Made by a program: the position numbers and the translations under genes. From contig JADJKL010000002.1 in the NCBI GenBank assembly GCA_016706055.1, forward strand, positions 124,001 to 188,000: a DNA stretch of 64,000 bases. The letters run 5' to 3'. This stretch comes from Chitinophagaceae bacterium. GTDB taxonomy: Bacteria; Bacteroidota; Bacteroidia; Chitinophagales; Chitinophagaceae. Below, piece by piece: positions 49,907 to 58,809 of the stretch; within the stretch, counting starts at the first letter, position 1; every line of letters starts with the position of its first letter. The notes beneath the pieces are model-generated. The model did not search any database. It was given only the letters and a program-made list of their open reading frames with translations, and was not told the DNA's origin.

Positions 49907-50418
49907 ATAGCTGGAAGGCGAAATCCATCTAAAAACACATTTACTCTAGCTTCAGGCAAATCTTTACTGCTATAGGCGTACATAAAACCGATGTATTTGC
50001 CATCAGTCCATGCCTTTATCTTCCATTTATCTTTCTCTTCATCTTCCCAATAATCAAGTATTCCACGGGTATTTTCATCATTATTCAAACGATGACCTTT
50101 GCCGTATCCAGCTGATTTTTTTATAGAAAAGGATGATTTCAGATAATCAACATAGGCAATCAGCAAATCTTCTGCCGCTACAAGATCTGTTACAGGATTC
50201 AATAATAGCACACAGATAGTGCCATAGGTCACATCACCAACTGTACATTCTCCGGTGTAAACTTTGGAAGAGTCCGAACTGTAATCCAGTTTAAATTTTG
50301 ATTCGCAATAATTATAAAATGAACAGCCTGAACTGCCAATGGGGTATTTTTTTAATGTTTGCGCCTGAGTAGAAACAGTAATGAATAAGAAAAAGAAAAA
50401 TAGCCGATAAATTTTCAT
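49900..50418 (-). CDS. secreted hypothetical protein, tandem paralog 2
   Basis: A 172-residue exported protein (signal peptide MKIYRLFFFFLFITVSTQAQ). It shares most of its layout with the gene just upstream: a GCS/CT segment with two or three Cys, VGDVTYGTICVLLLNPVTDL matching MYGIYCVKLKKPIHDL, DAAED-type helix, GYGKGHRLNNDENTRGILDYWEDEEKDKWKIKAWTDG, and VNVFLDGFRLPA. Family not recognised. Confidence 0.7.
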   Translation of the reverse strand: MKIYRLFFFFLFITVSTQAQTLKKYPIGSSGCSFYNYCESKFKLDYSSDSSKVYTGECTVGDVTYGTICVLLLNPVTDLVAAEDLLIAYVDYLKSSFSIKKSAGYGKGHRLNNDENTRGILDYWEDEEKDKWKIKAWTDGKYIGFMYAYSSKDLPEARVNVFLDGFRLPAIK

Positions 50419-50441
50419 GTACTAAATATAAGATTCAATTT

Positions 50442-50963
50442 TTATTTCATTCCGGGAAATCGAAGGCCATTCAAAAAAATATCCACTTTTTTATCTGGCA
50501 ATTCTTTTTCGCTGTGCATATGCATAATGCAGATAAAATTCCCGTTTGTCCAAGCTCTTACCTTCCATTTGTTCTTATCCACATCTTCCCAAGTATCATA
50601 AATGCCTCTTGTGTTCTCATTCTTATTCAATTTATGGCCATTGTCGTATCCTTTTGCTTTTACAATGCCATAATCCAGTTTCAAAAAGTCCAGATAGGTT
50701 TTGATGGTATCTTCCGCTGCATCAAGGTCATGTATTGGTTTTTTCAATTTTACACAATAAATGCCATACATCACACCTTCTTTCTCGCAATCATTTGCAT
50801 AAACGGTTGATTCGTCCTCCATATCATACACATCAAAGCGACCCGGAAAGCAATAAACTTCAACTGTACAACCTGTATTGCTGATGGCAACTTTCGAGGC
50901 ATCTTGAGCAGAACTATTCGCAATGGTAAATAATAATAAAAGAGGTAGAAGAGAATGGCGCAT
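50442..50963 (-). CDS. secreted hypothetical protein, tandem paralog 1
   Basis: A 173-residue exported protein (signal peptide MRHSLLPLLLLFTIANSSAQ). About half of its residues match the downstream paralog by eye, including NENTRGIYDTWEDVDKNKWKVRAW and VDIFLNGLRFPGMK. The shared Cys in VSNTGCTVEVYC-like and NDCEKEG positions could form disulfides. The 23-base spacing and same strand indicate a tandem duplication in one operon. Confidence 0.7.
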   Translation of the reverse strand: MRHSLLPLLLLFTIANSSAQDASKVAISNTGCTVEVYCFPGRFDVYDMEDESTVYANDCEKEGVMYGIYCVKLKKPIHDLDAAEDTIKTYLDFLKLDYGIVKAKGYDNGHKLNKNENTRGIYDTWEDVDKNKWKVRAWTNGNFICIMHMHSEKELPDKKVDIFLNGLRFPGMK

Positions 50964-51113
50964 AATAATCAGTTTTTGGCTTAATCAATAATAATAATAG
51001 CTACGGTTTTGTAAAGATAAAAGTCATTTCCCATTGGTTGCACTCCTGCACAACTTTATTGAAATATCAAGTTAAGTTGCAAATCTTTTAAATTGCACTT
51101 CTAATTGCTTTCT

Positions 51114-52673
51114 ATGTCATCTATTTTTAATTACGGATCAGATCATCTTACAGTATCAACCGCCATTGCCATTGCTTCTGGGAAAATAAAAGGAGTGCTT
51201 AGTGATATTGTTATAAAACGGATAAAAGAAAGCCAGCAGGCAGTACAGCAAATAGTAGATGAAGGAAGAACCGTGTACGGTGTCAATACAGGTTTTGGCA
51301 TTTTGGCTAATACCGCCATTTCGAAAGAAGATACGGCAACACTTCAATATAAAATATTGCAAAGCCATAGTGTGGGTGTTGGTGATCCTATTCCGGTGGA
51401 AGTGGCTAAACTGATGCTCATTACCAAAGTACATGCACTGGCACAGGGTTTTAGTGGTGTTCAATTATCAACACTGGAAAGAATTATCTGGCATATTGAA
51501 AATAATGTGATACCAGTAGTTCCGGAAAAGGGTAGTGTAGGAGCTTCCGGAGATTTAGCTCCATTGGCTCATTTATTTTTACCCTTGATAGGACTTGGCG
51601 AAGTGTTTTATAATAACAGGCAACAACCAACAGGTAATGTTCTCCAACATTTTTCATTAGCACCCATTCAACTCGGCCCCAAAGAAGTACTTGCCCTTAT
51701 CAATAGCACACAATTCATTTTATCGTTTGCTATTAAAGGTGTGCAACGGATGCACAATTGCTTGGAAGCAGCTGATATTATCGGCGCCATGAGCCTTGAA
51801 GCCTTATCAGGTACAAAAGCTCCTTTTGATGAACGATTGCATAACCTGAGGCCATTTAACGGAAATAAATTAGTAGCGCAACGTTTACGTTTATTGTTGA
51901 AAGATTCCGATATCATGCAAAGTCATGTTGATTGTGGAAGAGTGCAGGATCCTTATTCATTGCGATGTATGCCACAAGTACATGGTGCATCAAGAAATGC
52001 TTGGCTTCATTTAAAAGAACTGACAGAAATAGAACTAAATTCTGTAACAGACAATCCGATTATCTTAAGTGCAAATGATACAATCAGCGGGGGCAACTTT
52101 CACGGACAGCCTTTAGCATTGCCATTAGACTATTGTTGCTTTGCAGCAGCAGAAATTGGAAACATCAGCGACCGCCGTTGTTATTTATTATTAGAAGGCA
52201 AATGGGGTTTACCAATGTTACTGATGAAAGATGTTGGACTTAACAGCGGCTTTATGATTCCGCAGTACACTACAGCGGCATTGGTAACAGAAAATAAAAC
52301 ACTTTGCTTTCCTGCCAGTGCGGATAGTATTCCTACATCGCTGGGACAAGAAGATCATGTAAGTATGGGCAGCATCAGTGGAAGAAAACTAAACCGTGTA
52401 TTGGATAATCTGGAATACATCATGGCTATTGAATTATTATCTGCTGCGCAGGCAATAGAGTTCAGAAAACCGCTCAAGAGTTCACCAATGCTTGAGTTTG
52501 CACATGATTACGTTAGAAAATTTGTTGGCTTTGCCGAAGAAGACAGAATTTTCGCCGACGACATCAACAAAGTAACCACCATCATTAAAGATTTTTCTTT
52601 TGTAGAAAAGGTGAATGAATTTGCAAGTGCAAAAAAGATAGAGTTGAATAAAGAGTACGAAGTGTTTGCTTAA
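51114..52673 (+). CDS. hutH: histidine ammonia-lyase
   Basis: A 519-residue lyase that deaminates histidine to urocanate. The MIO cofactor forms from A-S-G in KGSVGASGDLAPLAHLFLP. YGVNTGFGILANT, NSTQFILSFAIKG, SVTDNPIILSAND and GNFHGQPLALPLDY are family motifs. The frame extends to 51105, but the ATG at 51114 (MSSIFNYGSDHLTV) fits the family start. hutU is 1.1 kb downstream, with deoD between on the other strand. Confidence 0.94.
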   Translation: MSSIFNYGSDHLTVSTAIAIASGKIKGVLSDIVIKRIKESQQAVQQIVDEGRTVYGVNTGFGILANTAISKEDTATLQYKILQSHSVGVGDPIPVEVAKLMLITKVHALAQGFSGVQLSTLERIIWHIENNVIPVVPEKGSVGASGDLAPLAHLFLPLIGLGEVFYNNRQQPTGNVLQHFSLAPIQLGPKEVLALINSTQFILSFAIKGVQRMHNCLEAADIIGAMSLEALSGTKAPFDERLHNLRPFNGNKLVAQRLRLLLKDSDIMQSHVDCGRVQDPYSLRCMPQVHGASRNAWLHLKELTEIELNSVTDNPIILSANDTISGGNFHGQPLALPLDYCCFAAAEIGNISDRRCYLLLEGKWGLPMLLMKDVGLNSGFMIPQYTTAALVTENKTLCFPASADSIPTSLGQEDHVSMGSISGRKLNRVLDNLEYIMAIELLSAAQAIEFRKPLKSSPMLEFAHDYVRKFVGFAEEDRIFADDINKVTTIIKDFSFVEKVNEFASAKKIELNKEYEVFA

Positions 52674-52682
52674 ATCTTTCAC

Positions 52683-52862
52683 GCAAAGACGCAAAGAAGC
52701 AAAGACAAAAACATTGCTTCGTAACATATTCTGTGTTCATTTGTGGCTAAACCAATTTGCGCAAGCAAATCTTTCGTGGCAAATAACTGCGCAAGCAGTT
52801 CCAATTTGTATTTAATTTATTCGTGTAATTCGTGGCCGACAATCATGCTGCGAAGCAGCATT
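52683..52862. repeat. GNRA/GNA-loop palindromes and GTGGC repeats after hutH
   Basis: Gap 52674-52886 contains ATTTGC-GCAA-GCAAAT (52755-52770), AACTGC-GCAA-GCAGTT (52785-52800) and ATGCTGC-GAA-GCAGCAT (52845-52861), each perfect, interspersed with TTCGTGGC/TTTGTGGC units and CGCAAAGACGCAAAG. Related hairpins lie at 57.7-57.8 kb. Confidence 0.6.
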
Positions 52863-52886
52863 CATTATCTAATCGATTTGTGGCAT

Positions 52887-53594
52887 TTACATACTCAGCA
52901 CACTTTCCAACGCCAACTCCATCATTTCTTTCAACGCCTTCTCTCTCTCAGCAGAAGACATTTGCTCATGTGTAGGAATAATATCTGACACCGTAAGTAT
53001 TGTAGCAGCCGACTTCTTTAAATATCTCGCATTTGCAAACAAAGCAAAGGATTCCATCTCAACAGCAGGGCAATCATTCTTTATTGCAATCTCCGGAGTG
53101 CCAGGTTTATCTCTGTAAAAAATATCACTGGAGTGAATAGCACCTTTAATAATTGTCATTCCTCTTTCATCTGCTTTCTCATTTATTGTTTCATAAGCAT
53201 CGCCTTCGTGGTACATATGCTCACCTGTAAAGCCGAAAGCATGCAATGCATAGGTGGATTCGCTATAAGCTCTTTCCACATTAATTATATCAAACAATTT
53301 TAAATCCTTAGTATAAGCTCCGCAAGTTCCTACACGGATGATGCATTCCACATCATATTCATTATACAGTTCAAAAGAATAAATACCGATAGAAGGGCAA
53401 CCCATACCACTGGCACCAACACTCACGGCTTTGCCTTTATAAGTGCCAGTAAAGTATAAAGCATTACGAACACTGCTCACCTGTTTTACATCCTGTAAAA
53501 AGTTATCAGCAATATATTTGGCCCGCAGGGGATCGCCGGGCATTAATACGATTGGGGCTATTTCTCCTTTCTTTGCACTGATGTGTACACTCAT
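52887..53594 (-). CDS. deoD: purine-nucleoside phosphorylase (DeoD type)
   Basis: A 235-residue hexameric-type PNP/UDP-family enzyme, phosphorolysing purine nucleosides. MPGDPLRAKYIA is the phosphate-binding GDPxR motif, GASGMGCPSIGIYSFELYN and IIRVGTCGAY the core, CPAVEMESFALF the substrate-binding Glu-Met-Glu motif, and TVSDIIPT the catalytic Asp region. Convergent with hutH and divergent from hutU. Confidence 0.95.
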   Translation of the reverse strand: MSVHISAKKGEIAPIVLMPGDPLRAKYIADNFLQDVKQVSSVRNALYFTGTYKGKAVSVGASGMGCPSIGIYSFELYNEYDVECIIRVGTCGAYTKDLKLFDIINVERAYSESTYALHAFGFTGEHMYHEGDAYETINEKADERGMTIIKGAIHSSDIFYRDKPGTPEIAIKNDCPAVEMESFALFANARYLKKSAATILTVSDIIPTHEQMSSAEREKALKEMMELALESVLSM

Positions 53595-53709
53595 TGTATA
53601 ATTAGATTTAGATGAAGATATTTATTTCTTTGAGATTTACGACTTTTGTGATGATTGCTCGCCAAGCCGCAAAGACGCAATAAAAGAATCTCCTTTGCGA
53701 CTTAGCGAC

Positions 53710-53730
53710 CCTGCCTACCGGCAGGCAGGT
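53710..53730. repeat. CCTGCC-TACC-GGCAGG palindrome upstream of hutU
   Basis: A short GC-rich hairpin between deoD and hutU; a diverged relative (CCTGCCGATAGGCA) lies at 57.7 kb. Confidence 0.5.
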
Positions 53731-53752
53731 TTGCGAGAAAAAATTTAGAACT

Positions 53753-55483
53753 ATGACAACACTTACAAAAAAGTACGACCCAGTTAAATACAAAACCCCA
53801 ACCGGTACTAAACTTTCCTGCAAAGGATGGATACAGGAAGCTGCATTAAGAATGCTACTCAACAATCTCGATCCTGAAGTAGCAGAACGTCCCGAAGACC
53901 TGATAGTGTATGGTGGCCGTGGCAAAGCAGCCCGCAACTTCGAAGCATTGGATAATATCATCGCATCATTAAAAGTGGTGGAGAATGATGAAACATTGCT
54001 TGTTCAATCTGGCAAACCTGTTGGTATATTAAAAACACATAAAGATGCACCGAGGGTTCTTATCAGCAACAGCCAACTTGTACCTAACTGGGCCAACTGG
54101 AAACACTTTGATGAGTTAGAAAAGAAAGGCCTGATGATGTACGGACAGATGACTGCGGGGTCTTGGATATATATTGGTTCTCAAGGCATAGTGCAGGGTA
54201 CTTATGAAACTTATTCAGCTATTGCAAACAAGCACTTTGGTGGCACATTAAAAGGAACTATCAACGTAACCGCAGGTCTCGGCGGCATGGGCGGCGCACA
54301 GCCTCTTGCCATTACCATGAATGAAGGTGTGGCGCTAATCGCCGAAGTAGAAGAGTGGCGTATTGATAAACGCATCGAAACAAAATACCTCGACGAGAAA
54401 TACACCGATATAGATGAAGCCATTAATAAGGCACAAGAATACAAGGCACAGGGCAAAGCAAAAAGCATCGGCGTTTTATGTAATGCTGTGCATCTATTGG
54501 AAAGATTGATTGAAAGAAACATCATTCCCGATACACTTAGCGACCAAACCTCGGCACATGATCCACTCATTGGCTATATACCGCATACCCTAAATAACGA
54601 ACAAGCCAATGTACTAAGAGAACAAAATCCTGAGGAATATACAAAGCTCAGTTATGAAAGCATGTACTTGCATGTTCAACTGATGCTACAATTAATGGAC
54701 AAAGGCGCCATCACTTTCGACTATGGCAATAACATAAGAGCAAGAGCGAAGGAGTATGAAGAAAAGAAAGGACAATTGGCAATAGACAATCTGCAATCTG
54801 CAATGGTCAATCTCCAATTGAATCGTTGTTTTGATTTCCCCGGCTTCGTTCCTGCATACATTCGTCCTCTCTTCTGCGAAGGCAAAGGCCCTTTTCGATG
54901 GGCAGCATTAAGTGGCGACCCTGCTGATATAGCCGTAACTGACGAAGTGATAAGGAAACTATTTCCGGAGAACACGGCACTGATGCGTTGGCTAAAACTT
55001 GCTAATGAAAAAATTGCCTTTCAGGGATTACCGGCTCGTATCTGTTGGCTGGGGCAAGGCGAAAGAGAAAAAGCAGGTCTTGCTTTTAATGAATTGGTAC
55101 GTACAGGAAAAGTGAAAGCTCCAATTGTTATTGGTCGGGATCATTTAGATACTGGTTCCGTAGCATCTCCCAATAGAGAAACAGAAGCCATGCTCGATGG
55201 CAGTGATGCCGTTGCCGATTGGCCGATATTCAATGCTTTAGTAAATACAGCTGGTGGTGCCAGTTGGGTTTCATTACATCATGGCGGCGGCGTAGGCATG
55301 GGTTATTCCATACACTCCGGAATGGTAATCGTAGCAGATGGAACTGATGATGCAGAAGCAAGATTAAAAAGAGTTTTGCGAAATGACCCCGGCATGGGAG
55401 TAATACGACATGCTGATGCAGGGTATGATATTGCTAAGGAAACGTTGAAGGATAATGATCTTGATTTTAAGAGTCGTTTGTAA
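53753..55483 (+). CDS. hutU: urocanate hydratase with a heptanucleotide-repeat insertion
   Basis: A 576-residue urocanase converting urocanate to imidazolone propionate, about 20 residues longer than usual. Motifs: [65 protein letters not shown] (NAD site), [24 protein letters not shown] and [22 protein letters not shown]. Between the last two is an extra stretch ([18 protein letters not shown], about 341-358) encoded by seven CAATNNN heptamers at 54773-54821. The NAD-binding and active-site motifs are intact, so the enzyme is probably functional. The start at 53753 has no better alternative upstream. Confidence 0.93.
   Translation: MTTLTKKYDPVKYKTPTGTKLSCKGWIQEAALRMLLNNLDPEVAERPEDLIVYGGRGKAARNFEALDNIIASLKVVENDETLLVQSGKPVGILKTHKDAPRVLISNSQLVPNWANWKHFDELEKKGLMMYGQMTAGSWIYIGSQGIVQGTYETYSAIANKHFGGTLKGTINVTAGLGGMGGAQPLAITMNEGVALIAEVEEWRIDKRIETKYLDEKYTDIDEAINKAQEYKAQGKAKSIGVLCNAVHLLERLIERNIIPDTLSDQTSAHDPLIGYIPHTLNNEQANVLREQNPEEYTKLSYESMYLHVQLMLQLMDKGAITFDYGNNIRARAKEYEEKKGQLAIDNLQSAMVNLQLNRCFDFPGFVPAYIRPLFCEGKGPFRWAALSGDPADIAVTDEVIRKLFPENTALMRWLKLANEKIAFQGLPARICWLGQGEREKAGLAFNELVRTGKVKAPIVIGRDHLDTGSVASPNRETEAMLDGSDAVADWPIFNALVNTAGGASWVSLHHGGGVGMGYSIHSGMVIVADGTDDAEARLKRVLRNDPGMGVIRHADAGYDIAKETLKDNDLDFKSRL
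54773..54821 (+). repeat. seven tandem CAATNNN heptamers inside hutU
   Basis: CAAT recurs exactly every 7 bases: CAATtgg, CAATaga, CAATctg, CAATctg, CAATggt, CAATctc, CAATtga. The outer copies form CAATTGG/CCAATTG inverted ends. The repeat is kept in frame and codes for residues missing from typical urocanases. Confidence 0.75.
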
Positions 55484-55486
55484 ACA

Positions 55487-55831
55487 ATGGTTACAAGTAA
55501 TTATACAATAAAGGGTAGAGGGCTTGAGTCAAAGGTTACTGCCTTTATCCGTGGGTATTTTGCAAGTGCATACGAAAGTAATTACAAAGGTGGCTTTGTA
55601 AGAGTGTACGACGACGACAGTATGTTTAACAAAACAACCAAAATTACATTTATAAGAGTCGATACTAACGATGCAGAGGAAGGTATTATCCGAATCGAAA
55701 TAATTTCAGGCAACGGGAGTAAAGAGAGCTTTATTAGTTTTTTGTTTGGCAATAAAAAAGGCATCAACGAGTTTGCAAAAGCATTGCAGAATTTTTGCAA
55801 AGAGCACTTCATTGAATATACATCTGAGTAG
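55487..55831 (+). CDS. hypothetical protein, small
   Basis: A 114-residue protein 3 bases after hutU. Two-layer alpha/beta look: YTIKGRGLESKVTAFIRGYF, KTTKITFIRVDTNDAEEG and IIRIEIISGNGSKESF, then an amphipathic helix (KGINEFAKALQNFCKEHF). No signal peptide. The family is not recognised. The close packing suggests co-transcription with hutU, but the function is unknown. Confidence 0.65.
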   Translation: MVTSNYTIKGRGLESKVTAFIRGYFASAYESNYKGGFVRVYDDDSMFNKTTKITFIRVDTNDAEEGIIRIEIISGNGSKESFISFLFGNKKGINEFAKALQNFCKEHFIEYTSE

Positions 55832-55926
55832 GCTTAAGCAGTGATTTTTTTTCATGCCTTGGTTGGTCTTTATCCATGCACTAAGTATACTAATTAATAT
55901 CTAACTTTAGAAAAAGGCTGGTTCCA

Positions 55927-56314
55927 ATGAAATATTTATTACCTGCACTCATAATTGTAGTAACATCTATTTGCGTTCATAAAATTGACATTGTGCCTTT
56001 CAAAAGGGGAATTTTATTTTTATCCCAAATCATCCAACAAAAAATACAAAATAATAAGGGATGATAAATTTCAAAAAGAGGTAACACTTAGCAATAATGA
56101 CACTGCAATCCATAAAATCAATTGGATTGATGATTGCACTTATTCATTAGAACACATTTCAGGTGGAGTAAAACCGCCAGAAGGCATGAAGAGACCAAAA
56201 ATTTATAATAGAATCATAATTGTCACAAATAATTATTACTTATTTAAGGCCTGCGTAGATTCTCTTAATTCAAAGTATTGTCTTAACGATACGATATGGT
56301 TAAAAGCAAAATAA
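55927..56314 (+). CDS. hypothetical exported protein, one apparent frameshift
   Basis: The start at 55927 gives MKYLLPALIIVVTSICVHK, a signal-peptide-like segment, then the frame runs wrong near 55990-56000. In the neighbouring frame LSKGEFYFYPKSSNKKYKI continues to VTNNYYLFKACVDSLNSKYC...DTIWLKAK at 56314. The region INWIDDCTYSLEH resembles small Bacteroidota hypothetical proteins with a W-x-D-D/N-C-x-Y motif. One base change joins about 128 residues. Family unnamed. Confidence 0.5.
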
Positions 56315-56441
56315 TATAGCCTCTCAATCTTCCACTCTGTGTTGGTATTTGCCTTCCTAACCCTAATTTAAAATCAGTTGTGGCAAAAGATACTTTGACA
56401 GGCTCAAAAGAATTTCAGATAGCTATCGGGATATTGCAAAT

Positions 56442-56537
56442 TGTCGAATAGAATTACCGAACGTACAAGTGAGTGACACAACAGGCGATGCTATGAAAAA
56501 CTGAAGTTGGGTAACAAAATATTTTTCTACATTTCAA
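56442..56537. repeat. dispersed repeat, relative of 17821-17910
   Basis: GTCGAATAGAATTAC, GTACAAG, GACACAACAGGCGATG, CTGAAGTTGGGTAA and CTACATTTCAA align in order with the unit before sdhA, at roughly three-quarters identity by eye. Confidence 0.6.
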
Positions 56538-56640
56538 ACTCCCAAACCGTTCTGTAGCTGCGATGCTGCTCCATTTAGGTAAGAAAGGCATGGTAAAATG
56601 TATCAGCGGTAATGGTGGCACTGTCGCCGATTAAAAATAA
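56527..56640 (-). pseudogene. decayed copy of the 3' end of the SF1 helicase gene
   Basis: About 113 bases match 60600-60713, the last 37 codons of the helicase, with roughly 14 differences. Read on the minus strand it gives IGDSATITADTFYHAFLT, then an in-frame stop, then [15 protein letters not shown] and the native stop. It abuts the dispersed repeat on one side and a REP-like hairpin on the other, and is a fragment, not a gene. Confidence 0.8.
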
Positions 56641-56648
56641 TTTTCCTT

Positions 56649-56712
56649 TCCGCCTTGACAGGTGTTCTCAAAAAGTAATACGCCGTGGTCGATGTTTTCT
56701 TCCACCGACCAC
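56649..56712. repeat. REP-like hairpin related to the RAYT flanks
   Basis: TTCCGCCTTGACAGGTGTTC and CAAAAAGTAATACGCCGT follow the order of the upstream RAYT unit (6303-6345). GTGGTCG (56685-56691) pairs with CGACCAC (56706-56712). Rest of gap 56315-56917 shows no gene. Confidence 0.5.
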
Positions 56713-56917
56713 TAGAATTAGAGACTCCCAAAATTTCGATTAATCACTTATTACAATGGTTTTATTTAAGACGATATCAAGTTATGTTTACCTAAACTTG
56801 CTTCAAATTGTAGTTAAAAATTTTTACCTTATTTTTAATGCAAACTAACTATTGCCAAAATTTTATTATAGTTCTAGCTTTTGAAAAAAAATATTAACCA
56901 TTAAAAGATATATATAT

Positions 56918-57574
56918 ATGAAAAAATGTGTTTTGCTTTTGTTTGTCTCATTTTTTGCAGGTCAGATAAGCAGCTATTGCCAGGATATGATAGTTGAAGG
57001 AAAGTCGTATGCTATCAGTAGTACAAGACAAATTAATTCGGATGTAGAATACCTGCTACTAAAAGAGAAGTCAGTCAGAGTGGCAAAAAACGAATCTTTC
57101 ATTCGTGTAAATAAGGTAGTAAGTAAAACCACTTTTGGCGAGGCCGAAATTAAAAAATTCTTAACCAATGGCAATATTTCATCCCTTGGAAAACTTGTAG
57201 AAAAAGAGATCTCAATAAGAGGAAGAAAAATAAATCTACAATATATACAAAAAGGTACTCTTCAAATATTGTTTCATATAGAAAATGATAAGGTAAAGTT
57301 TAAGGAATTTAATATTGATTTAGAAGATCATTTTAAGGAATCTACAAGTAAGAAAAAAGCTGATCCCGCAAATGAGGCATATGCAAGTTGCAGATATGGT
57401 TGTATTGATGATTTAGTGGCATGTTCTGTAGATCATGCAGCTTGTAATTGGCTATATGAAGAGTGTATGCAAGTTTGCGAGGATGCTCTTTTCAATTCGG
57501 GTCATAGTGGCAAGCCCCGTTCGCCCAAATCATACTTTTTGCCAATAAAGAATCTTACAATACTGGTTAAATAA
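56918..57574 (+). CDS. secreted hypothetical protein with a cysteine-rich C-terminal module
   Basis: A 218-residue exported protein (signal peptide MKKCVLLLFVSFFAGQISSY). The middle is a KNESFIRVNKVVSKTTFGEA-type beta region. The C-terminal 60 residues hold six cysteines with spacing C-x3-C-x7-C-x7-C-x6-C-x3-C (AYASCRYGCIDDLVACSVDH, AACNWLYEECMQVCEDALF), a helical hairpin pattern likely stabilised by three disulfides. No family is recognised. It is flanked by repeat-rich gaps on both sides. Confidence 0.65.
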   Translation: MKKCVLLLFVSFFAGQISSYCQDMIVEGKSYAISSTRQINSDVEYLLLKEKSVRVAKNESFIRVNKVVSKTTFGEAEIKKFLTNGNISSLGKLVEKEISIRGRKINLQYIQKGTLQILFHIENDKVKFKEFNIDLEDHFKESTSKKKADPANEAYASCRYGCIDDLVACSVDHAACNWLYEECMQVCEDALFNSGHSGKPRSPKSYFLPIKNLTILVK

Positions 57575-57675
57575 TATAAGGCAAATAATTTTTTTTTTGC
57601 TGAATATTTCCCCCGTTCTCTTGAGTCTTCTTCTCAATCAAAAAAATATAAACAATAGGCTAGTTTATAACTAAA

Positions 57676-57817
57676 GCCTCGCAGAGGCTATGCAACAAAT
57701 AAAAATCTGCGAAGCAGATTAACCTACCTGCCGATAGGCATGTAGGTTAATCTCCGTAATCTGTGGCAAAAAAATCTTTACATCAAGGCTGTGACAGGTA
57801 TTTGTGCGCAGCACAAA
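57676..57817. repeat. cluster of GNA-loop palindromes
   Basis: Gap 57575-57905 contains GCCTC-GCA-GAGGC (57676-57688), AATCTGC-GAA-GCAGATT (57704-57720), AACCTAC...GTAGGTT (57721-57748) and TTTGTGC-GCA-GCACAAA (57801-57817). They resemble the set after hutH. No gene seen. Confidence 0.6.
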
Positions 57818-57905
57818 AAGTTCTATTTTCTCCTATTTGAATTAATGGCATAGTTTTTTAGGTATTACAGTATCTTTCATTAATTACGTAAAATCAATTT
57901 TTATT

Positions 57906-58290
57906 ATGAAATATTTATTCATTCTTATTACAGCGGTTATTAGTTTTCAATGCAGTCCTAAACTATCTCCTGATGCCGGGTGGGCACATAAGCGATGGGT
58001 AGTTACAGAAATGAAAGGAGTTCCTGTACAGCAAAGCGAAAGCCGAAGGGATGCCTATATTAATTTTGATATTGCGGATAAAAAATTTAACGGTAATGGC
58101 GGCTGCAACCAGATTAATGGTAATTACACAATTAATAATAGCTCTATCAACTTTATGAAGTAATCAGTACAAAAATGAGTTGTACTGATATAGAATTTGA
58201 AAATGTTTTCTTGAATACACTCAACAGTGTAGATCATTTCGAAATAAACGGTGATGACATGTTGTTGAAAAGAAAAAAGAAATTGTTCTG
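57906..58290 (+). CDS. META-domain lipoprotein (HslJ-like), one apparent frameshift
   Basis: About 128 residues after repair. Lipobox in ITAVISFQCSPK, then a META domain: WVVTEMKGVPVQQ, INFDIADKKFNGNGGCNQIN, GNYTINNSSINFMK. The frame stops at 58163; one more A in the AAG after ATG near 58158 continues VISTKMSCTDIEFENVFLNTL...VDHFEINGDDMLLKRKKKLF to 58290. META-domain proteins are stress- or secretion-linked envelope proteins; role here unknown. Confidence 0.65.
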
Positions 58291-58365
58291 AAATTACGAG
58301 CCAGATAATGTATATGGCTTGTGAGAGAAAATCACTATCCGTCTTAGCAAATGCCCAAAAAATAT

Positions 58366-58452
58366 TTACCCCGTGCTTAGTGTTTGCCCTCCTCCATCCA
58401 CAAGCATAAAAAAAATATTTGCAAGTCATTATAGAACCTGTGCCCGGTCAAA
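58366..58452. repeat. dispersed repeat, partner of 59932-60020
   Basis: CCCCGTGCTTAGTGTTTGCC, CCATCCACAAGCATAAAA, GTCATTATAGAACC and CCGGTCAAAG align in order with the unit at 59932. The unit resembles the REP-like hairpins near the RAYT gene. No gene in this gap. Confidence 0.5.
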
Positions 58453-58494
58453 GAAAATTTAACTACCGTTAGGCAGACACTACCCACTCCTGAT

Positions 58495-58779
58495 TTACAT
58501 AAATCCAGGTACAATGAGCGGCAGCACTACATAAAGGTAGATGAAGACAAGTACACTAAATAAAATGCCCATTAGAAGTGGATAAAAAATAAGATTGCCT
58601 TTCTGTTTTGAACTTAGCGAATGTCCTAAAATACCATGTATAGCACCAACAAGGAATGTATACAAAATGGTAACAACCCAAAGAAGTGGTCTTGATGCAA
58701 ATGTCTGCGGATTTAGAATTAAGTAAATGATAATTATTATTGTAATTACCGCAATTATACTATAGATTTTTTTTGCCAT
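58495..58779 (-). CDS. small three-helix membrane protein
   Basis: A 94-residue protein with three hydrophobic segments (IYSIIAVITIIIIIYLILNP, LLWVVTILYTFLVGAIHGIL, LLMGILFSVLVFIYLYVVLP). It lies 30 bases downstream of the universal stress gene on the same strand, and may be co-transcribed with it. Family not recognised. Confidence 0.6.
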   Translation of the reverse strand: MAKKIYSIIAVITIIIIIYLILNPQTFASRPLLWVVTILYTFLVGAIHGILGHSLSSKQKGNLIFYPLLMGILFSVLVFIYLYVVLPLIVPGFM

Positions 58780-58809
58780 TTCTTATGCTTTAAGATTGTC
58801 TTAAAATGA

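Noticed and set aside
49900..50963. Toxin-immunity pair
   Set aside because: The two proteins are paralogs with the same signal peptide and layout, so neither looks like an immunity partner of the other.
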